A stretch of 42,164 bases of DNA from Lachnospiraceae bacterium (lineage in GTDB: Bacteria > Bacillota > Clostridia > Lachnospirales > Lachnospiraceae): contig JAHZHB010000059.1 of assembly GCA_019420465.1 (NCBI GenBank), positions 1 through 42,164 of the forward strand. The letters run 5' to 3'. Shown in pieces: positions 26,331 to 34,501 of the stretch. Under the pieces are notes generated by a model. That model did no database searches. It was given only the letters and a program-made list of their open reading frames with translations, and was not told the origin of the DNA. A program made the position numbers and the translations under genes. Position 1 is the first letter of the stretch. Each line of letters opens with the position of its first letter.

Positions 26331-27230
26331 ATGAAGATTTATAACTTTGGTTCCTTAAATGTTGACCGTGTATATGGTGTGGAAGATTTTGTCCGGGCAG
26401 GAGAGACGATCCTGGCAAAAAGCCTGTCCTTTTTCCCGGGTGGAAAAGGGCTGAACCAGACGATCGCTCTGGCAAGAGCCGGAGCCAGTGTGTACCATGT
26501 GGGCTGTATCGGCAGGGATGGCGGTATCCTGAAACGTGCACTGGAGGAAAATCATGTACCGCTGACCTATGTAAAAGAGCTGGACGCCGACGGCGGACAT
26601 ACGGCTTTGCAGGTCAGTGAGAGCGGACAGAATGCGATCATCGTGTATTCGGGAACCAATCATATGCTGACTGAAGCTTTTGTTGATGAGGTGATGAAAA
26701 GCGTAGAGCCCGGCGATTATGTGCTGATGCAGAACGAGATCAATCTGGTGCCGCATATTATGGAAAAGGCAAAACAGGCCGGTGCCTTTGTGGTCTTAAA
26801 TCCGTCTCCGATCACCAAAGAACTGAGCACATATCCGCTGCAGCTGGTGGATCTTTTTATCGTGAATGAGATCGAGGGAGCAGCACTGACCGGGGAAAAA
26901 GAACCGGAGAAGATTCTGACGGCATTTCGTGAGAAATATCCTCATGCAAAGATCGTATTAACACTTGGTTCGGAAGGCTCCTGTTATCAGGACGAAACAG
27001 AGTATGCCAGTCAGGAAATATACAAAAATACTGTTGTGGATACGACAGGTGCCGGAGATACTTACTGTGGATATCTGCTGACATGCCTGATGGAAGGTAT
27101 ACCGGTAAAAGAAGCTTTGCATATGGCAACAGCAGCAAGCTCCATCGCAGTATCCAGACAGGGAGCGGCGCCGTCTATTCCGACAAGAGAAGAGGTTGAA
27201 GCTTTTTTAAAGGAACGCAGTGAAAAGTAA
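26331..27230 (+). CDS. PfkB/ribokinase-family sugar kinase
   Basis: 299 aa. PfkB hallmarks: N-terminal FFPGGKGLNQTIALARAG (substrate lid region) and C-terminal VVDTTGAGDTYCGYLL, which holds the catalytic Asp and the ATP-site glycines. NPSP and VNEIEG in the middle are ribokinase-like. It phosphorylates a sugar or nucleoside; which one is unknown. It sits between proB and proA with short gaps (64 and 49 nt), an unusual break in the proBA pair. ACGGAGGC precedes the ATG. Confidence 0.88.
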   Translation: MKIYNFGSLNVDRVYGVEDFVRAGETILAKSLSFFPGGKGLNQTIALARAGASVYHVGCIGRDGGILKRALEENHVPLTYVKELDADGGHTALQVSESGQNAIIVYSGTNHMLTEAFVDEVMKSVEPGDYVLMQNEINLVPHIMEKAKQAGAFVVLNPSPITKELSTYPLQLVDLFIVNEIEGAALTGEKEPEKILTAFREKYPHAKIVLTLGSEGSCYQDETEYASQEIYKNTVVDTTGAGDTYCGYLLTCLMEGIPVKEALHMATAASSIAVSRQGAAPSIPTREEVEAFLKERSEK

Positions 27231-27279
27231 GAGCACTTCAGAATGAGATGAAAATGATAAGCAGGAAAAGAGGAAGTAT

Positions 27280-28527
27280 ATGACAGCATTAACGGAAATG
27301 GGACAAAAAGCCAAAAAGGCAGCAGCACTTCTGGCAAAAGCGTCCAGTGCAGAGAAAAACAGAGCCCTGCAGGCAGCAGCGGATGCTCTGCGTGAGCAGA
27401 AAGCAGAGATTCTGGCTGCCAATCAGACAGACATTGAAAAGGGAAAGCAAAACGGTATGAGCGAGGCTTTGTTAGACCGTCTGCTGGTGAACGATGCCAG
27501 GATAGAAGCCATGGCTGCAGGACTCGAACAGATCATTGCGCTGGATGATCCTGTCGGTGAGGTGACAGCGATGAAAAAACGGCCAAATGGTCTGATGATC
27601 GGTCAGATGAGGGTACCTCTTGGGGTGGTTGGTATTATTTACGAATCCCGTCCGAATGTGACAGCGGATGCTTTCGGACTTTGCTTTAAAACCGGAAATG
27701 CTGTGATCCTGCGCGGTGGCAGTGATGCGCTGCATTCCAACAGAGCTATTGCAGATGTCCTGAGAAAGGCACTTGCCGGAGCAGATATGCCGGAGGATGC
27801 GATCCAGCTTCTGACCGATACCTCGCATGAGACAGCCCGGGAAATGATGCGTCTGAACCGCTATATCGATGTTCTGATCCCGCGCGGTGGTGCCCGCCTG
27901 ATCCAGACAGTGGTGGAAAACAGTACAGTGCCGGTGATCGAGACAGGAACCGGAAACTGTCATATCTATGTGGATGAATATGCCGATATCGATATGGCTG
28001 TAAATATTATCGTCAATGCCAAGACACAGCGTCTGGGCACGTGCAATACCTGTGAATCTCTGGTCATTCATAAAAATATAGCCGCACAGGCTGTTCCAGC
28101 GATCGCACAGGCTCTTTTTGATAAGGATGTTGAGATCCGCGGTGACGAGCAGGCCCGTCTGCTGGTGCCAAAGATTCATGCAGCCACGCCGGAGGACTGG
28201 GGACGTGAATATCTGGACCGGATCATTTCCCTGAAGACAGTGGATTCTCTGGAGGAGGCTATAGATCATATCAATCAGTATAATACGGGGCATTCAGAGG
28301 CAATCATAACGAATGATTACAATCACGCACAGAAATTTCTGCGGGAAGTAGATGCGGCGGCGGTATATGTCAATGCATCGACACGTTTTACCGATGGCTT
28401 TGAATTTGGATTTGGAGCAGAGATCGGTATCAGTACCCAGAAACTGCACGCCAGAGGGCCGATGGGGCTTCTGGCGCTGACCTCGACGAAGTATATTATT
28501 TATGGGGACGGACAGATTCGGGGATAA
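27280..28527 (+). CDS. proA: Gamma-glutamyl phosphate reductase
   Basis: 415 aa. Second step of proline synthesis, NADPH-dependent reduction of glutamyl 5-phosphate. Motifs: VPLGVVGIIYESRPNVT, KTGNAVILRGG, the catalytic Cys in RLGTCNTCESLV, and the C-terminal TRFTDGFEFGFGAEIGIST-LHARGPMGL. Full length. proC is not in the window. Followed by a 553-bp gap that contains two palindromic elements. Confidence 0.96.
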   Translation: MTALTEMGQKAKKAAALLAKASSAEKNRALQAAADALREQKAEILAANQTDIEKGKQNGMSEALLDRLLVNDARIEAMAAGLEQIIALDDPVGEVTAMKKRPNGLMIGQMRVPLGVVGIIYESRPNVTADAFGLCFKTGNAVILRGGSDALHSNRAIADVLRKALAGADMPEDAIQLLTDTSHETAREMMRLNRYIDVLIPRGGARLIQTVVENSTVPVIETGTGNCHIYVDEYADIDMAVNIIVNAKTQRLGTCNTCESLVIHKNIAAQAVPAIAQALFDKDVEIRGDEQARLLVPKIHAATPEDWGREYLDRIISLKTVDSLEEAIDHINQYNTGHSEAIITNDYNHAQKFLREVDAAAVYVNASTRFTDGFEFGFGAEIGISTQKLHARGPMGLLALTSTKYIIYGDGQIRG

Positions 28528-28546
28528 TGTGTAGTGGTTGACGGAC

Positions 28547-28730
28547 GCGAAAGAGGGAAGAGCGGGGTGTTGTGGATGTGTGCTCTGGTAAAACGCGTTC
28601 TCACTCCGCCTCAGGCGTAGCGGTACTAAGTTCATGCTGCGCCTTACGGCTTGCATTCACTAAGTGCCGACGCCTTCGGAGGGTTTTACCAGAGCACACA
28701 TTCACAACACCCCGCTCTTCCCTCTTTCGC
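28547..28730 (+). repeat. Inside-out palindromic element, copy 1
   Basis: A left arm (28547-28594) and right arm (28683-28730), 48 nt each, are inverted repeats with one difference that would be a G-U pair in RNA. Between them is an 88-nt head (28595-28682) that starts GCGTTCTCACTCCGCC and ends CGCCTTCGGAGG. The head recurs in copies 2 and 3, but the arm sequence does not. The junctions are AAAAC and GTTTT in all copies. The head can fold into a closing CTCCG/CGGAG stem with short inner hairpins. No ORF in it is credible. Confidence 0.9.
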
Positions 28731-28830
28731 TGATAATGACCTGAAACCAGAGACTTAAACATATAGTCACATTGACCAGCGAGCAACGCGATGCGTCCGT
28801 CCCCACCTTACGTCTGCCACTATCAGCGAG

Positions 28831-29004
28831 AACCGACGGGCAGGGCGGGTATGGGATGGTGCGGTCACAAAACCCTCCGAAGGCGTCGGCACTTAGTGAG
28901 TTCAAGCCGTAAGGCGCCGGACGAACTTAGTACCGCTACGCCTGAGGCGGAGTGAGAACGCGTTTTGTGACCGCACCATCCCATGCCCGCCCTGCCCGTC
29001 GGTT
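28831..29004 (-). repeat. Inside-out palindromic element, copy 2
   Basis: The same 88-nt head, inverted (28874-28961), lies between 43-nt arms (28831-28873 and 28962-29004) that pair perfectly except for one T-G. The arms are GC-rich and unrelated to those of copy 1. It is only 100 bp from copy 1, in opposite orientation, upstream of the response-regulator promoter. Confidence 0.9.
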
Positions 29005-29015
29005 TGAGCGTCCCC

Positions 29016-29049
29016 ATGATACAACAATGATACAACTCCCCCGTATACT
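29016..29049 (+). promoter_or_regulatory. Response-regulator box and promoter of the two-component operon
   Basis: ATGATACAAC occurs twice in direct repeat (29016-29025 and 29027-29036), 11 bp apart, then 7 nt, then a TATACT -10 (29044-29049). There is no usable -35. Direct repeats in 11-bp register over the -35 region are typical of OmpR-family activator sites. The same box with the same 7-nt spacing to TATACT occurs before the small gene at 32261. Confidence 0.65.
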
Positions 29050-29080
29050 TCCAGCATACACATAAAGGAGAACATTCACG

Positions 29081-29734
29081 ATGATAAAAATCCTGATAGT
29101 AGAAGACGAAGAGTCCATTTCCGACCTCATCCGCATGCATCTGTCCAGAAACGGATACAGCTGCGAACAGGCCTTCGATGGCAAAGAAGCTGCTGACTGC
29201 ATAGCTTCAAAACATTATGACCTCGTTCTGTTGGATATCATGCTTCCTGAAATCAGCGGTTATGAACTGCTTGACTACATAAAGATGAATGATACCCCCG
29301 TCATTTTCATCACCGCCATGGGCGAACTCGAAGACCGTGTCAAAGGACTCAAAGCCGGAGCAGATGACTACATAACCAAACCATTTGAAATGGTAGAACT
29401 GCTCGCCCGCGTAGAAACCGTCCTGCGAAGATACCATAAAACATCAGATAAAATCGAAATCTTTGATATCACGATCGATGTATCCTCACGCACCGTCATG
29501 CGAGGAACAGAAAAAATCCCACTGACCATGAAAGAATTTGAACTCCTGCTACTCTTTGTCCGCAACAAAAACATAGCCCTGTACAGAGAAACCATCTACG
29601 AAAACGTCTGGGGCGGCAACTACATGGGTGACAGCCGCACCGTAGATCTGCACGTACAGAGACTGCGGAAAAAAATGAACTGGGAAGAAAAAATAAAAGC
29701 CGTTTACAAAGTCGGTTACCGACTGGAAGTCTAG
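29081..29734 (+). CDS. OmpR-family response regulator
   Basis: 217 aa. Receiver domain 1-~115: acidic pocket EDE (8-10), phospho-acceptor D52 in LLDIMLP, T78 and K100. C-terminal winged-helix domain ~125-217 with LTMKEFELLLLFVRNKN and RTVDLHVQRLRKKM. AAAGGAG precedes the ATG. The histidine kinase follows 9 nt later. The binding box seen at its own promoter suggests autoregulation. Confidence 0.93.
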   Translation: MIKILIVEDEESISDLIRMHLSRNGYSCEQAFDGKEAADCIASKHYDLVLLDIMLPEISGYELLDYIKMNDTPVIFITAMGELEDRVKGLKAGADDYITKPFEMVELLARVETVLRRYHKTSDKIEIFDITIDVSSRTVMRGTEKIPLTMKEFELLLLFVRNKNIALYRETIYENVWGGNYMGDSRTVDLHVQRLRKKMNWEEKIKAVYKVGYRLEV

Positions 29735-29743
29735 GAAAGAACG

Positions 29744-31168
29744 ATGAAATTATTCTGGAAAGTATTTTTAAGCTTTTATATACTGATCGCAGTTACCTTC
29801 AGCCTGTGTGCCAGCTTTCTTTTGCAGGCATCGTTTAAAAGCGCATACGGGAGGGAAGTCGATATGCATCTGACCGAAAATGAGATGTATCGGATAGCCT
29901 TTGCCAGCGCACTCTCCAGTGTACCGGAAGAATATCAGAAAAACAGAGAAACTGTGGAAAATATCGCCGAGTCCCTTGATAAGACGATCGGAGCATCCGG
30001 AAAATATTTTGCCGTAAGAGACGGAAGAATCAATACGATCTACCAGAGCCGCAAAGAAGAAAGAGATGATCTGCTGTCAAGAAGCGTCCGGCCGGGAAGC
30101 CAGGGCTATATGGTATATGGTAAGAACGGCCATCGGTATATCCGGATCATCAGCACAGCCCAGATGCCGGCAACCGAAAAAACATATTACCTCGAAACGA
30201 TTTCTGAAATGGATGCCGTGTATGTACAGAGAGATGAAATGATCCGCCTGTACCAGTATGTTGTATGCATCCTGCTCGGCGCATGTGTAGGGATTTCCCT
30301 GGCACTTTCGTATCTTCTGACACATCGGTTGTCAAAACTGTCAGAGAGTACAGCACGTCTGGCCAACGGAGACCTGACCTGTCGTGCCGATGTCAGCGGA
30401 AAAGACGAAATCGCCGTTCTTGCGCAGGATTTTAACCGTATGGCGGGGCATCTGGAAGAAAAAGTCGAACAGATATCCAATCAGGCCAGGCAGCAGGAAA
30501 ATTTTACAGCAGCCTTTGCGCATGAATTAAAAACCCCGCTCACAGCGATCATCGGTTATGCCGAACTGATCCGTTCGGTAGATGATCTGTCTCCGGAAGA
30601 GAGGATCAAAGCTGCAGACTATATTTATTCCCAGGGGAAACGGCTGCAGAAACTGTCGTACAAGCTGATGGAGCTGTTCGTACTCAAACAGCAGGAAATG
30701 GAATTCCAGAAACTGTCAGTCCGCTATCTGCTGCGGCAGGTAAAATATCTGACAGAAGTGAGCATGCTGCGATCAGAAACTGAGCTGGTGCAGGAAGCCG
30801 AAGATGGCTGCATTTACGGCGAACCGGATCTTTTAATCTCGCTGTTTGCCAACCTCGTGGACAATGCCCGAAAAGCATCGGAAAAAGGTAACAGCATTTA
30901 TCTGACAGGCAAAAAAGAGCCCGAAGGCTATATAGTGACTGTCCGTGATGAAGGGAAAGGTATGGACCCTGCTGAGATTGAAAAGATCACACAGGCTTTC
31001 TATATGGTGGACAAGTCCCGCTCAAGAAAAGAAGGCGGCGCTGGACTCGGGATGACCCTGTGTCAGGAAATCATCCGTCTGCATAAAGCATCCTGGAACA
31101 TAGAAAGCACACCGGGAAAAGGAACAACGATCACCATGCATTTTCCGGAAATGGAGGAAAAAAAGTGA
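29744..31168 (+). CDS. Sensor histidine kinase
   Basis: 474 aa. TM1 at ~7-28, an extracellular sensor domain ~30-170, TM2 ~172-194, HAMP ~195-245, DHp domain with the phospho-acceptor H260 in FAHELKTPLTAIIGYAEL, and a HATPase domain with NLVDNARKAS, DEGKGMD and GGAGLGMTL. Overlaps the next gene at GTGA. The signal it senses is not known. The extracellular domain is about 140 residues with no family that I recognise. Confidence 0.93.
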   Translation: MKLFWKVFLSFYILIAVTFSLCASFLLQASFKSAYGREVDMHLTENEMYRIAFASALSSVPEEYQKNRETVENIAESLDKTIGASGKYFAVRDGRINTIYQSRKEERDDLLSRSVRPGSQGYMVYGKNGHRYIRIISTAQMPATEKTYYLETISEMDAVYVQRDEMIRLYQYVVCILLGACVGISLALSYLLTHRLSKLSESTARLANGDLTCRADVSGKDEIAVLAQDFNRMAGHLEEKVEQISNQARQQENFTAAFAHELKTPLTAIIGYAELIRSVDDLSPEERIKAADYIYSQGKRLQKLSYKLMELFVLKQQEMEFQKLSVRYLLRQVKYLTEVSMLRSETELVQEAEDGCIYGEPDLLISLFANLVDNARKASEKGNSIYLTGKKEPEGYIVTVRDEGKGMDPAEIEKITQAFYMVDKSRSRKEGGAGLGMTLCQEIIRLHKASWNIESTPGKGTTITMHFPEMEEKK

Positions 31169-32136
31169 AACAGAACAGGCAGATCGCGGCGATCGTGACA
31201 GGTGTTGCTGTTATCTTTATTGCGGCAGAACTGATGCCTGTCGCTGTCAGCCGTTCTACAGACAAAAAAACGTTTGACCGGATCACAACCCTGGAAGCGC
31301 AGACAACGACGACTGGCATTGCCTATGAACTATCCCTGACCGATAAACTGGCACTTCTTGGCGATGATGCAGAACATACATGCACGAGAATTTATCACAC
31401 GGAGTCTCTTGCAGATATAAAAAAATATGACAGCAAAGTGCTGGGCACGTTGTGGGAGGCAATCAATACCTTTAATCAGATTTCTGCTATCACCAGGCTG
31501 GAAGAAAACGGGAGTACAGAGGTGGGAAAAGAAACTGATCCTGTTTATATACGTCTGAACCGAACCGATGATCCGAAAGTGGAACAGTATTTTGACGAAG
31601 CCAGCTGTGTGTCTGTCAGTCAGAGCAGCAACAGCATGGGGACAATGACCGTATGGCTGCTGACGTTTCGCCAGGAGGATAATACATGGCAGTTTTTGCT
31701 GGATACAGCGGAAAGGCGATTGTACGCTGTTGCTGAATACGACAGGGAAAAAGACAGCAGTGGTTACAGTATATTGGAAAAAAAGGAAATAGGTATGCAG
31801 GCCGTACCGGCAACACAGTATTTCAGAGAACTCTGTCAGCTGCAGATGGCCGTATATTATGGAGACGAAAGTACAGACAATGATATATCTGGCAATGAGA
31901 CTGCCATCCAGATCAGAGAACAGGATGATGCCGGAGATACATATGAAAGATATATACCGTTTCAGTCGGCGTGTCAGCTTCTGGACACTGCGGAAAACAG
32001 AGGTATCAGCCTGAAATACGGTATAGGGAGCAATGTTTTTTACAACAGCCTCGATGCTGCTACAGGCGAATACAGGCTGTTTGAGCCGCAGGAGATCTAT
32101 GAAATACATATTGAAACAGAAGAAAAAATCAAGTGA
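31165..32136 (+). CDS. Membrane-anchored protein of the two-component operon
   Basis: 323 aa, starting with GTG that overlaps the kinase stop; GGAGG lies 7 nt before. One N-terminal TM (~8-28, IAAIVTGVAVIFIAAELM) and then a long extracytoplasmic domain without a lipobox. No family recognised. Translational coupling to the kinase suggests an accessory that binds or tunes the sensor, in the way YycH/YycI-type proteins do. That comparison rests on position and topology only. Confidence 0.7.
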   Translation: MKQNRQIAAIVTGVAVIFIAAELMPVAVSRSTDKKTFDRITTLEAQTTTTGIAYELSLTDKLALLGDDAEHTCTRIYHTESLADIKKYDSKVLGTLWEAINTFNQISAITRLEENGSTEVGKETDPVYIRLNRTDDPKVEQYFDEASCVSVSQSSNSMGTMTVWLLTFRQEDNTWQFLLDTAERRLYAVAEYDREKDSSGYSILEKKEIGMQAVPATQYFRELCQLQMAVYYGDESTDNDISGNETAIQIREQDDAGDTYERYIPFQSACQLLDTAENRGISLKYGIGSNVFYNSLDAATGEYRLFEPQEIYEIHIETEEKIK

Positions 32137-32172
32137 CAATATCGTGCACAATTACAATGAAAAAGTATGCAA

Positions 32173-32228
32173 ATGATACAACTATGATGCATCTTTTACG
32201 AAAAGAAGATACAACCCCCTGTTATACT
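32173..32228 (+). promoter_or_regulatory. Response-regulator box and promoter of the small membrane protein
   Basis: ATGATACAAC at 32173-32182, a weaker ATGATGCATC at 32184-32193, and AAGATACAAC at 32206-32215, all in 11-bp register. Then 7 nt and TATACT (32223-32228). This copies the arrangement at 29016-29049, so the same regulator probably activates both. Confidence 0.6.
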
Positions 32229-32260
32229 GGGTGCAGAAACAAAAGAGAGGGGGCAGTATC

Positions 32261-32488
32261 ATGGAACATACAACAGATTTTCAGAGGAATAAACAAAGAA
32301 GCAGCAATGAAAATATCATAAAGGTGCTGGTGATTCTGCTCGTTTTGTGCATTGGTGGTGCGGGATTAAAGGCTGGCATATATATGCAGGAAATGTATGG
32401 ACCAAACCGCAGCATGGAAAGACGTTATATTGTCCGGAAAATGATGAGAGAACAGGTAGAAGAAAAGAGAATAAGTGCTGCTTTATAA
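32261..32488 (+). CDS. Small single-TM membrane protein, probable target of the two-component system
   Basis: 75 aa: a charged N-terminal ~22 residues, one TM (IIKVLVILLVLCIGGAGLKAGIY), then a short basic, Glu-rich tail. Start chosen at MEHTTDF with GAGGGGG 7 nt upstream; an in-frame ATG 30 nt earlier has no RBS. No family recognised. The upstream promoter carries the same box as the two-component operon. Possible roles are feedback on the kinase or envelope-stress adaptation; both are guesses. Confidence 0.6.
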   Translation: MEHTTDFQRNKQRSSNENIIKVLVILLVLCIGGAGLKAGIYMQEMYGPNRSMERRYIVRKMMREQVEEKRISAAL

Positions 32489-32572
32489 TTGAAAATAATA
32501 CAGTAGTTGAAAAGGAAAAGTTTTGTATACGGAAGAATGTCCTGGGAGATTCTTAGAACATAGTAAATTGAC

Positions 32573-32744
32573 GGAAAAATCCCGGGAGCAGTCAGATATA
32601 TGCGGTTTCAAAACGCGTTCTCACTCCGCCTCAGGCGTAGCGGTACTAAATTCGTCCGGCGCCTGGCGGCTTGGACTTATTAAGTGCCGACGCCTTCGGA
32701 GGGTTTTGAAACCGCATATATCTGACTGCTCCCGGGATTTTTCC
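32573..32744 (+). repeat. Inside-out palindromic element, copy 3
   Basis: Perfect 42-nt arms (32573-32614 and 32703-32744) enclose the 88-nt head (32615-32702). The head differs from copies 1 and 2 mainly in its middle, where GTCC/GGAC replaces ATGC/GCAT so that pairing is kept. The arms are unrelated to the other copies. A 9-nt direct repeat TTTGTATAC flanks the element (32522-32530 and about 32757-32765), which may be a target duplication or chance. It lies between convergent genes and could act as a terminator, since the right arm ends in ATTTTT. Confidence 0.9.
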
Positions 32745-32771
32745 TGTTTATCAAAGTTTGTATACTGATGT

Positions 32772-33473
32772 TTATACTTCAGGTAAGATGTCTTTCATTT
32801 TACGTGCCATATACACGATCGGTGTATCGGCCAGACTTGTTACAATAAAGATCACATAGCTTGCCATGGCGATACTGATCAGTGTAGGTACAGAATATGT
32901 ACCGAAGAAAGCTGCAAATGTGTATAAAACAGCATTCAAAAGCTGGGAGATCAGTGTAGAGCCATTGTTGCGCAGCCACAGAAACCGTTTTGTGTCACCA
33001 CACTTTTTATTGGTAAAAGCCCACCATGCATGGTAAGCCCAGACATCAAATTTCTGGCAGATGGCATAAACGATCAGGCTGGCCAGCATCAGTCGCGGTG
33101 TGTTGGAAAAGATCGTAGCGATCGCCGGACTCGCAAAATCACTGGCAGCCGGTGTGTAGAGCATCCAGCTCTGGGAGATCACGATGAAAGCGATGGAAGT
33201 GGCAATACCAATATTTACGGCAACATTGGCGTCCTTTTTTCCATGATTTTCACTTAAAATATCAGTTACCAGAAATGTACTGGCAAACAGCACATTGCCA
33301 AGCGTCTGTTCCATTCCGAAAGCATCCACGAGGATCAGTACCTCGATATTTGCAGCAATTGTTGCAATGACCGTCCAGACAAACAGACCGAGTTTGCCAA
33401 AGAGACGGTAAAAGACAAGGACTGCTCCGTACAGGACGATAAGACTTAAGATCAGTAAAAGTTCATTAGGCAT
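32772..33473 (-). CDS. yhhQ: Queuosine precursor transporter (YhhQ/VUT family)
   Basis: 233-aa membrane protein with six or more TM segments. VUT-family features are VTDILSENHGKKDA and the ending SLADTPIVYMARK. YhhQ-type proteins import queuosine precursors such as queuine or preQ1. The start overlaps the end of queL by 8 nt. It lies under a preQ1-type riboswitch, which supports the substrate assignment. Confidence 0.9.
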   Translation of the reverse strand: MPNELLLILSLIVLYGAVLVFYRLFGKLGLFVWTVIATIAANIEVLILVDAFGMEQTLGNVLFASTFLVTDILSENHGKKDANVAVNIGIATSIAFIVISQSWMLYTPAASDFASPAIATIFSNTPRLMLASLIVYAICQKFDVWAYHAWWAFTNKKCGDTKRFLWLRNNGSTLISQLLNAVLYTFAAFFGTYSVPTLISIAMASYVIFIVTSLADTPIVYMARKMKDILPEV

Positions 33474-34197
33474 GTTGTTCTCCTCCTACACCAAAATCGG
33501 TATTTTCCAGTAAAATATCCACACGGGGATTATCTATATATGCAGCATACAGATGCTGTTGAAACAGAGTGATGACAGCCGGATCGGGCTGTACCTTTGT
33601 TGTATTTGGTGTCATAATGTTGATGCAGATCCGGTCAAAAAATTTCAGACCTGTCTCAATATCATGGCGCATCGAATCCAGTGTCTGTCCGGTCAGACCG
33701 AACAGCAGACAGACATCATCTGCATAGGGAACGATGTCCTCCGGAGAGGCATGTTCCATGCCTTTTTTCAGCACATCGTCACGGAAGGCGGCATCAAAGG
33801 TTTCCACGCCCATTTTCACATGGACACGGATGTTATGAGTCGCAAAGCGGCTGCGAAGTCCGGCAATCGCATCTTTGTGCATCCAGTGCATTTCAAAATG
33901 GAGATCGTGGATGTCCTTTTTTATACAGATATCTTCAATCAGGGAGATGGTCTTTGCATCAAGCTCATTAAAACTGCCGGAATTGATGACTTCCAGATCG
34001 TGAAACTGACCGGTAACATGGGAAAGTACATCGCTGTTTAAGGCAAAATTGGAAGCTTCATCCCGGGAATAGTCCAGATGATAATCGCAGAAAGTGCATC
34101 GGCGCCATTTGCAGCCGCTGCCGCGAAGCATCACGATCTCCCGCGGATTTTTCTGTGTCAGAATGTCATAACGTATGGGATCAAAAGTAGTAGTCAT
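33466..34197 (-). CDS. queL: Radical SAM protein, queuine lyase QueL-like
   Basis: 243 aa. The cysteine motif GSGCKWRRCTFCDYH gives CX4CX2C (C29, C34, C37), a spacing that departs from the usual CX3CX2C. SGSFNEL and HVKMGVETFD resemble SAM-binding and barrel strands. In Clostridioides difficile a YhhQ transporter works with QueL, a radical SAM enzyme that cleaves queuine to preQ1. The pairing with yhhQ and a preQ1 riboswitch points to the same salvage role. The family name is from context and memory, not a search. Confidence 0.75.
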   Translation of the reverse strand: MTTTFDPIRYDILTQKNPREIVMLRGSGCKWRRCTFCDYHLDYSRDEASNFALNSDVLSHVTGQFHDLEVINSGSFNELDAKTISLIEDICIKKDIHDLHFEMHWMHKDAIAGLRSRFATHNIRVHVKMGVETFDAAFRDDVLKKGMEHASPEDIVPYADDVCLLFGLTGQTLDSMRHDIETGLKFFDRICINIMTPNTTKVQPDPAVITLFQQHLYAAYIDNPRVDILLENTDFGVGGEQHA

Positions 34198-34293
34198 GAA
34201 GTATCCTTTCTTTTACAAGGTAAAACTGGGGACACCATAAAATGCGCAGGCAAAACCGATAGATACATAGGATCAGATACTGGTATGCATGGC

Positions 34294-34325
34294 AAAAAAA
34301 AGCCGTACGGGGATCCGTACGGTGC
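34294..34325 (-). terminator. Riboswitch expression-platform terminator
   Basis: On the - strand the GC-rich hairpin CCGTACGG-ATCC-CCGTACGG is followed by CTTTTTTTT. It lies between the preQ1-type aptamer and the queL start, so it ends transcription inside the leader. This is the expected off-switch. Confidence 0.8.
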
Positions 34326-34356
34326 TGACAGACATACAGAAAATGTCTGTGATAAG

Positions 34357-34399
34357 GTCCCTAGTTTTATTTTACGACAGGATGGTTACGAACTGTCGG
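34357..34399 (-). ncRNA. preQ1-I riboswitch aptamer
   Basis: On the - strand: P1 stem GACAG/CTGTC (34397-34393 and 34380-34376), a 12-nt loop TTCGTAACCATC, then an A-rich tail GTAAAATAAAACTAGGG. The loop word GTAACC and the A-rich tail ending in AGG match the Thermoanaerobacter-type preQ1-I aptamer, and the general form matches that of Bacillus queC. Loop CC can pair with tail GG to make the pseudoknot. It precedes yhhQ-queL genes and a terminator. High ligand probably gives termination. Confidence 0.85.
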
Positions 34400-34423
34400 T
34401 ATGTAGTTGGTTTAGCAGAACAC

Positions 34424-34494
34424 AAAAAACTGTCGAATGCTTTGTATCTGCAAAGTCGAAGCTCCTGTTTTACTAAGTGGTAAGGATAGTCGAC
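34424..34494 (-). promoter_or_regulatory. Possible second aptamer and terminator in the queL leader
   Basis: Upstream of the clear aptamer, the leader has AAGT ... TTACC ACTT followed by AGTAAAACAGG. This looks like a weak preQ1-I form with a 4-bp P1 and a short A-rich tail. It is followed by a bulged hairpin TCGACTTTG/CAAAG-TCGA and TTTTTT. A tandem riboswitch is possible but the first aptamer is less well conserved. Confidence 0.35.
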
Positions 34495-34501
34495 TTGTGG
34501 A

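Noticed and set aside
28865..29140. Open frames that run through the palindromic heads (also 32523-32768).
   Set aside because: They exist because the head lacks stops in one frame. They have no RBS, and inverted arms explain the sequence better.
28547..32744. CRISPR repeats or a classical MITE for the repeated palindromes.
   Set aside because: Only three scattered copies in mixed orientation and no regular spacers. The conserved part is the centre and not the ends, opposite to a MITE.
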